Below are positions 58,054 to 64,000 of a stretch of DNA of 64,000 nucleotides, piece by piece; within the stretch, counting starts at the first letter, position 1; every line of letters starts with the position of its first letter. The position numbers were made by a program, and so were the translations under genes. Origin of the DNA: Mallotus nudiflorus (Eukaryota; Streptophyta; Magnoliopsida; Malpighiales; Euphorbiaceae); the NCBI GenBank assembly GCA_947683625.1, contig CANTUR010000112.1:372501-436500 (forward strand). Direction: 5' to 3'. The notes under the pieces were generated by a model. It was not told the origin of the DNA. It saw nothing but the letters and a program-made list of their open reading frames with translations, and searched no databases.

Positions 58054-58461
58054 GGGAAAGTATGAAAAATTATCATACGGTTTCATTGTTTTAGAGTTGT
58101 GTATATTTCATTTTATGACAATTTAGATCATGTGTTTGTCACCGTTTGATAATTTTCAATATACAACGTAATGTCATTAAATGAGTTTGACACATTGTAT
58201 GACCCAACTAAAAACAATTAAAGGAAAGTATGGAAAATCATCTTATGGTTTCAATATTTTACAATTGTAAGTATGTGTTTCACTTTCTGTAATAATTTGA
58301 GTCATGTGTTTGTCTTCGTTTGACGATTTTAAGTATATATGTTTCACTTATTTAACTGCGTTCAAACAACAAAAATATAGGATCCAAATTGTTATAAAAT
58401 TAAACACATACTTAAAACTCTAAAACCGTGAAACCACACGGTGGTTTTCAGTAATTTTCCA
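58054..58461. mobile_element. Mutator-like MITE
   Basis: 408 bp with long imperfect terminal inverted repeats of about 100 bp (left GGGAAAGTATGAAAAATTAT; right arm reverse complement TGGAAAATTACTGAAAACCA). Perfect 9-bp target copies flank it: AAATTCAAG at 58045-58053 and 58462-58470. 9-bp duplications are characteristic of the Mutator superfamily. The left arm is repeated directly at about 58213-58330. It has no coding capacity. Confidence 0.85.
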
Positions 58462-58775
58462 AAATTCAAGTATAAAATAAGGTAATCAATAAAAATTAAC
58501 AAGATATGTGAGTCTCATTTGTTTATTAATCATAGTTTATAATACTTTTTAGAATTTTTATAAATATCAGAAATTATATCATCCTATAATAAAATAAAAA
58601 GAGTAAACTCTTGTATTATAATACAAAATTTAAGTGTTTAAATTATATCATTTAAGATAACTAAACATATTTAAGCACCGAAGCAGAGGTACTTGACTGG
58701 ATCTAATGATGACAACATGCTGAACAAATGTATGTCATTTTATTGTATTTTCTTTTTCATTTGAAGCATATGCAG
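58462..58775. other. AT-rich sequence before gypsy fragment
   Basis: About 300 bp without coding signal; it leads into the truncated gypsy element. Confidence 0.5.
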
Positions 58776-59653
58776 CTTTAAATAAACTTCAGCAGTATAG
58801 CAGCTCCAATTATAGAGTGCTTGAAGAAAGGACTGTTTCAATGGCAAGAGGAAGCTAAGTCTGCCTTTGCAAACCTGAAAGAGAAGTTATGCACTACTCC
58901 AATACTAGTGCTATCAGAATTTAATAAGCTATTTGAAATAGATTGTGATGCAAGTGGCATCGGGATAACAACTGTTCTTTCCCAAGAAAAGAGACCAATG
59001 GTATTCTTCAATGAGAAGTTGAGTGATGCCAGATGCAAATGGACCACTTATGATAAAGAGTTTTACTCTATAGTGCGGGTTTTGAGGACATGGGAACATT
59101 ATTAGGTTGGGCAAGAATTCATTATGCAGTCAGATAATTATGTATTGAAGTATCTGAATAGCTAGCAACGAGAATAAGTAAAGATATGCATGCTAGGTGG
59201 TTACAATTTTTACAAAAGTTTCCTTTCAAATTGAAACATAAGTGAAGAGTACATAACAAGGTAGTAGATGCATTGAGTCGACGTGCAATCTGCCTATCAC
59301 TTTAAGTCACGAGATTATGGGTTTTAAGCATTTGAAAGGAGAATATGGAATTGATGAGGATTTTCAAATAATATGGGAAAAGTGTATTATGAATCAACCT
59401 TGTGAAGACTTTCATGTTCATGATGATTACTTGATGCACGGAAAGCAACTCTGCATTCCCAAATCATTTTTGAGAGAGAATGTTATTCATGGCTTTCATG
59501 GAGGACTAGTTGGGCATTTTGAAAGAGATAAAACTATTGTTGCAGTTGGAAAGATATACTATTGGCCTCACCTAAGCAGGGATATAATGAGATTTATGCC
59601 ATGCAGTTATGTGTGCCACACTGCAAAAAGGCAATCACAAAATATAAGTTTAT
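58776..59653 (+). pseudogene. Gypsy RNase H and integrase zinc-binding domain (5' truncated)
   Basis: The frame begins FSSIAAPIIECLKKGLFQWQ, the end of RT. It continues as RNase H: FEIDCDASGIGITTVLSQEK (catalytic Asp kept), FFNEKLSDARCKWTTYDKEF and SDNYVLKYLN. After frame changes, VVDALSRR appears, then integrase: an open stretch 59317-59658 with VIHGFHGGLVGHFERDKTI, then YYWPHLSRDIMRF and CSYVCHTAKRQSQN (H2C2 finger). It is cut at 59653 by a solo LTR. RT proper and gag are absent, so the element is 5' truncated. Confidence 0.88.
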
Positions 59654-61568
59654 TGTGACTTCTGTACTCTCAAATTAAAAAATAAATAAATAAGAACTAA
59701 GGTATAAATTTATTAAAATAGAAAATTTAAATGAGGAATCAAATTAGGTTTAAATTAAATAAAATAAAAATATTTGGGCGAAAATGAAAGAAAGGGGAAG
59801 TTATAGGAGGATCAACTAGGTAATGCAAGTAGAAATAAGGGACTTAAGTTGTAAAAAGAATGATGAAGTGTCTTTAAAAGAAGAATTGAAGATTAACACA
59901 ATCGGGAAGAAGGTTCTAGACTTCTAGCTACTGCCTTATTCATAGAACGCATTCGAAAAAAAAAAAAAATAATACAAGGTGCAAGAGTGTCATTTTTCTG
60001 GACGCTTAAAGTGTGATTCTACTATTTTCTTTGGAGCAGATCTTGTTCTTATGGCCTTTCTCCACCATTCATTTACGTAAGAAAAAAACAAAAAAAAAAA
60101 AGAAAGGTAAACACAGAGCAAATAGGTCGGTGAAGAGAAAGGAAGGAGGAACCGAGGGAGCTCTTGCAAAGCTAAAGAATTAAGAACAGCAAATGTTAAA
60201 GGAAGATAAAGATTAGAATTCGCAAGTTAGATGAGGAAGAAATTTGGTGTCTAAGAGCTGCTGTCCAAGAGCCTAAAAGGGAGAAATTAGGGACCAGACT
60301 TGTTGCTAAAAAAGTTGCTGAAATTTGCTAGAATCATGTGAGTGAACATCTTCTCCTCCTCCCTCGTTTGAGTTTTGAATTCCTTGAACTGAATTTCATG
60401 GCGTTGTGGGTGAATTTCTTTCCCAATTGTCTTTGAAATCAAGTCTTGAATTCTCTCAACTAGAAATCCTTTCTGATTATATGTTTCTTGGTTCAATTAT
60501 GGTTGCTCTTGATGCTTATCTGTTATTTGTTGCGAATCGGCTTTGGAGTGGCTTGAGTGTTTGTTACTATTGCTGCTTTTGTTTGAGTTCTTGTCACTTA
60601 TTATCTTGAGCTATGACCGGTTCTTTACAACTCTTGGCTGTTCTGTTTATTCTGGTTGTTAATTGATTTGTCTTCTTGATTTTCTATTTTGAAACTTTAT
60701 GAGGATTGATGAGAACTGTAAGCTTTAATAATAGCAATCTGTGAGGTTTGTAGTTAAGTTCTATATAAAGTGATTAATGGGAAGAACATTCATTAGATTT
60801 TAAAGTGGTTGGAAGTGAATTAATACTTGAGAAAATTACGAACAGTTGCAACTAACACTGAGGAAGCTTGGTACTGCCTTGAGACGATGCGCGACCGTTT
60901 GGGCGAGATCAGGAGCTGCTCAGGCGAGGTCCGAGCAGTGAGCCAGCGTCTGAAGGAAACCTGTGGACAGTAGATTATAAGAAATATGTTTCATGAAATA
61001 TTCTTGTCCAATGCTTTGAACAAAAAAAGAAAAGAGACAGGCAGATAAATATACCCTTGATCGTTATTTTATTAAAAAAAGAAATGCAATGACCCGTGTC
61101 CTCTAAGCTTTTATTGTTGGTGCAGTGTTTATACTTACATAGGTCCACTGGTTGAAATTTTTGGACAACAATTTCCACTTTAGCTAAGTTATTATTATTA
61201 TTTAGTTAAACTTGCTTACATAAGCAATTAAAACTTATGAAACCCATGTGACTAATAGCTAAATAATTCATGTTTGAACTAAAATTTAATTAAGAAACTG
61301 CTAATTCAATTTAAACCAATTCATATAGTTCAAGCCAATTTAGTATTCATATATGTTTATAGTTTAATATAATTATTTTCATTCAAGAATTGAATTCAAC
61401 GTATATGATTAAGATAAATTTAAACTATTCTATGGTAAATTAACAAAAGTTCTTATAATTCAATTTATGATGGAAATTATTAAATGACAACCTCCAGCTT
61501 TAGAAATCCAAAAAAAAAAAAAGAACATGTGTAAGTAAGATGATCTTGTATAAGAAACATGAATATGG

Positions 61569-61633
<65 letters not shown>

Positions 61634-63001
61634 GAGTTAAAAGTTTAAAGATGATGAATATATAATTATAAGGTCAAATCAAAAAAATTTATATAAAAAA
61701 AATGGAAAGTGTATTTTCCTTAAAAGCACATGTGATGAAGAAAAGTAAATACCGATAATGATTTGTTGGCTCAAATGAGCAGTTGATGAAGAGGAATTTT
61801 CGAGCACAACTGCATGTGTTAAGAGATAGTAAGTCCAAACCTGATATATGGCAGGGTTAGTGATTTGGCAAGGTGTCTTGGACACAACCTTCCATTATAT
61901 CAAATGGGGAATTGACAGAATGTTTATTACGGCCGTGTTGTGATATGATTATTTTAAGTCCTTAGGATAAGAGGCTCGTGATCCTTTGAAGTATATATGG
62001 TAATATTATATTAAAATTGAGTCGTATGCATACTAACATGTATTACCTTTAATGGTGGTGTGAGTATTAGCCTCATTGATATCTGCTTATACATGTTGTG
62101 TAGTGCTCTAAATCTTATGAGAATATTTTTAAATATTTTTTAGTATTGCACTGGATTGAGAATCCTTTCTATAAGTATTCAATATACTATAAGTTCAATC
62201 AAATGTTATTTTAATCAATAAAATTTTAACCATTTGAAAGATGATCTTGAGCTCAAGTAAGCAAGTTGTACATATATAGTTTGGTTATACAAAATATTTT
62301 ATTTTGTCCAAATTATGAAAGAACACTTGTAATCTATAAATGAGTTATCTATAATTATATTTATATAAGTTTTTGGTGAATATTAGTATATGCAAATTTA
62401 ATAATAAAATAATTACTCGTAATGCTCATTCCAATATGGGTTGTTGTGCAGTATTCTTTCTCTTTTAGAGTAAACTTTCTTTATTGATTTGTCTTGATAT
62501 TTTAGCAATATTGCACCTTTTACTACTATTTTGTTCACTCATTGAGTATTTTTTTGCGAAAACACTCATCACACTCTTTTGATTATTTTTCATAGTAATT
62601 AGCCTTTATGGGTAGTCATACAAACTGTAGCTTGAGGTGCAATGATTCATCCTAGAGACACGGTTATCATAGGTGGTTATCTAGTTAATATATGAAGATG
62701 AAGCGAACGAGAACAATAATCACAAAGTTGATTATGAGGCATTAAAAAATTTTGTTTCATGTATATGTCATTTGGAATAGAATGTAGAAAATAAGATATT
62801 TTTTTTATGGTTATGTATTTGTATTATAATGAGGAGTTGTTTGTTTAAAAATGTAGTTAAGTTATTTATGATTATGCTTTTAAATAGATAACTATTAGTT
62901 AAATTTAGTTTATAAGTGATACTCGTTCACATCTATACTCGAGTTAGGTGGGTTATGATCATATCGATCTAATGAGAGTGCTAGTGGGAAGGGGTGTTAC
63001 A
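59654..63001 (+). mobile_element. Solo LTR, 3.35 kb, Tekay/Del-like
   Basis: TGTGACTTCTG...GGTGTTACA, with a perfect target duplication TTTAT (59649-59653 and 63002-63006). The integrase frame resumes after it. A GC-richer patch (about 60880-60950) and the TCATTGAGTATTTTT block followed by AAAACACTCATCACAC near 62536 resemble LTRs of Tekay/Del chromoviruses. An (AT)n microsatellite lies at 61571-61630. Orientation is taken from that block. No internal region. Several short open frames here lack protein similarity. Confidence 0.88.
61571..61630. repeat. (AT)n microsatellite
   Basis: About 30 AT units inside the solo LTR. Confidence 0.95.
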
Positions 63002-63006
63002 TTTAT

Positions 63007-64000
63007 ACATGCCTTTACCTATTCCTAAAAATATTTGGGAGGATCTGTCTATGGATTTTGTGCTTGAGTTGCCTTACACATAGGGAGGCGTAGATTTTGT
63101 TTATGTTGGTGTTGACAAATTTCTCAAGATGGTGCATTTTATCCTATGTAAAGAACCTTAAATGCTAATGGAGTTGCCAAGCTATACTTCAAAGAAGTTG
63201 TTCGTCTATATGGTATGCCTAAAACTATAACTTCATATCAAGAAAACAAGTTCCTTGGCCATTTTTGGAGGATCTTGTGGAAGATGTTTGACTTTTCCTT
63301 GAACTATAACAGTACAGCCCATACTTAAACATACGGTCAAACAAAAGTTATCAACATAACTTTAGGAAATCTAATACATAGCATATATGGAGATAAGCCA
63401 AAGCAATAAGATTTGGCATTGGTATAAGCTAATGGGATTTGGCATTGGTATAAGCTAAATTTGCTTACAACAATATTGTTCATAGGATTATAGGAAAGTC
63501 ACCATTTTCTATTATCTATACAAAAGCACCTCAACATGCTCTTAATTTGATCAAGTTACCAAAAGTGCAAGAATTAAGTATAGCAACAAAAAATATGGTA
63601 GAGTAATGGCAGACAGTGCAAGCAGAGGTTAGATAGAAGATTGAATAAGCAAATGCTACATATAAGAAAGAAACTGACATACACTATAGAATTCAAGTGT
63701 TTAAGATGGGGTGATATGGTAATGGTTTTTCTACGAAAGGAATGATTCCTAATAAGCACTTACAAGCAGTTGTAGACTAAGAAGTATGGTCCTTATAAGA
63801 TTTTAAAAAAGACTAATGACAATTCATATGTTGTTGATTTGCCAAATAGTATAGGAATTTTCAAGACATTTAATGTTGCTGACATTTACACCTTATATGT
63901 ATTTGATGAACCGATATATCTAGATATTTCAGACAACTTGAGGTTGAGTTTTTCTCAAGTGGAGGGGACTGATGTAGAACATCTGGCTGACTCGTATATG
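63007..64000 (+). pseudogene. Gypsy integrase, continuation to window end
   Basis: It reads PIPKNIWEDLSMDFVLELPY (first catalytic Asp kept), VYVGVDKFLKMVHFI and, further on, MVMVFLRKE, KKYGPYKILKKTNDNSYVVD and TFNVADIYTLYVFDEPIY; it ends with SQVEGTDVEHLADSYM. Catalytic blocks in the middle are frameshifted. A 20-bp direct duplication (GGGATTTGGCATTGGTATAA type) is at about 63410-63450. It continues beyond the window. Clade is not assigned. Confidence 0.82.

Noticed and set aside
60287..60609. Open frames inside the 3.35-kb solo LTR
   Set aside because: No similarity to any known protein; LTR U3/R sequence with chance frames on both strands.
1..64000. tRNA, rRNA, riboswitch or prokaryotic operon features
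   Set aside because: None seen on either strand; TGG-starting tRNA-like words are retrotransposon primer binding sites.

Overview
The window is AT-rich plant nuclear DNA, most likely from a eudicot, and almost all of it is retrotransposon sequence. The plant assignment rests on several things seen in the sequence: Ty3/gypsy elements of the Tat lineage with two RNase H domains, a plant mobile domain (PMD) gene, Tekay/Del-like chromovirus sequence primed by initiator tRNA-Met, and L1-like LINEs with a C-terminal RNase H. I found no intact protein-coding gene, no rRNA or tRNA gene, no CRISPR array and no prokaryotic feature. Every element is decayed by stops and frameshifts. The species cannot be named from the sequence alone.

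Layout. 1-642: AT-rich spacer. 643-4536: L1-like LINE on the plus strand (ORF1, then the start of the endonuclease), split by a minus-strand solo LTR of family 'A' (1932-3451). 4692 to about 38315: one giant nest. Its host is a Tat-lineage element on the minus strand. Reading from high to low coordinates, it has a 5' LTR (about 38315-36624), primer binding site, gag, protease with G-patch, reverse transcriptase, RNase H, a second RNase H, integrase, then an antisense PMD gene (plus strand, 9977-14759), tandem repeats, polypurine tract and 3' LTR (6726-4692). Three later insertions sit in it: a second family-A solo LTR (7475-9018) in a minisatellite, a family-'B' solo LTR (12420-14544) in a probable intron of the PMD gene, and a 13.4-kb full-length family-B element (15619-29000) in the integrase C-terminus. 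The last has gag and protease but no RT, RNase H or integrase.

38316-47300: decayed Tekay/Del-like chromovirus, with a 1.05-kb hAT-like non-autonomous transposon between its primer binding site and gag. 47431-49240: unassigned sequence that does not look like the flanking transposons. 49245-54620: near full-length LINE on the minus strand with its poly(A) tail. 54621-58053: AT-rich spacer. 58054-58461: Mutator-like MITE with a 9-bp target duplication. 58776-64000: 5'-truncated gypsy element running off the window, split by a 3.35-kb solo LTR (59654-63001).

Target-site duplications (TSDs) give a relative chronology. The reading frames of the host integrase and of the 58.8-64 kb integrase rejoin across their insertions, which supports the nesting order. 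The most notable biology is the Tat host with an antisense, apparently intron-containing PMD gene, and the inner gag-protease-only element, which shares its primer-binding-site type and gag-protease architecture and may have been mobilised by a Tat relative.
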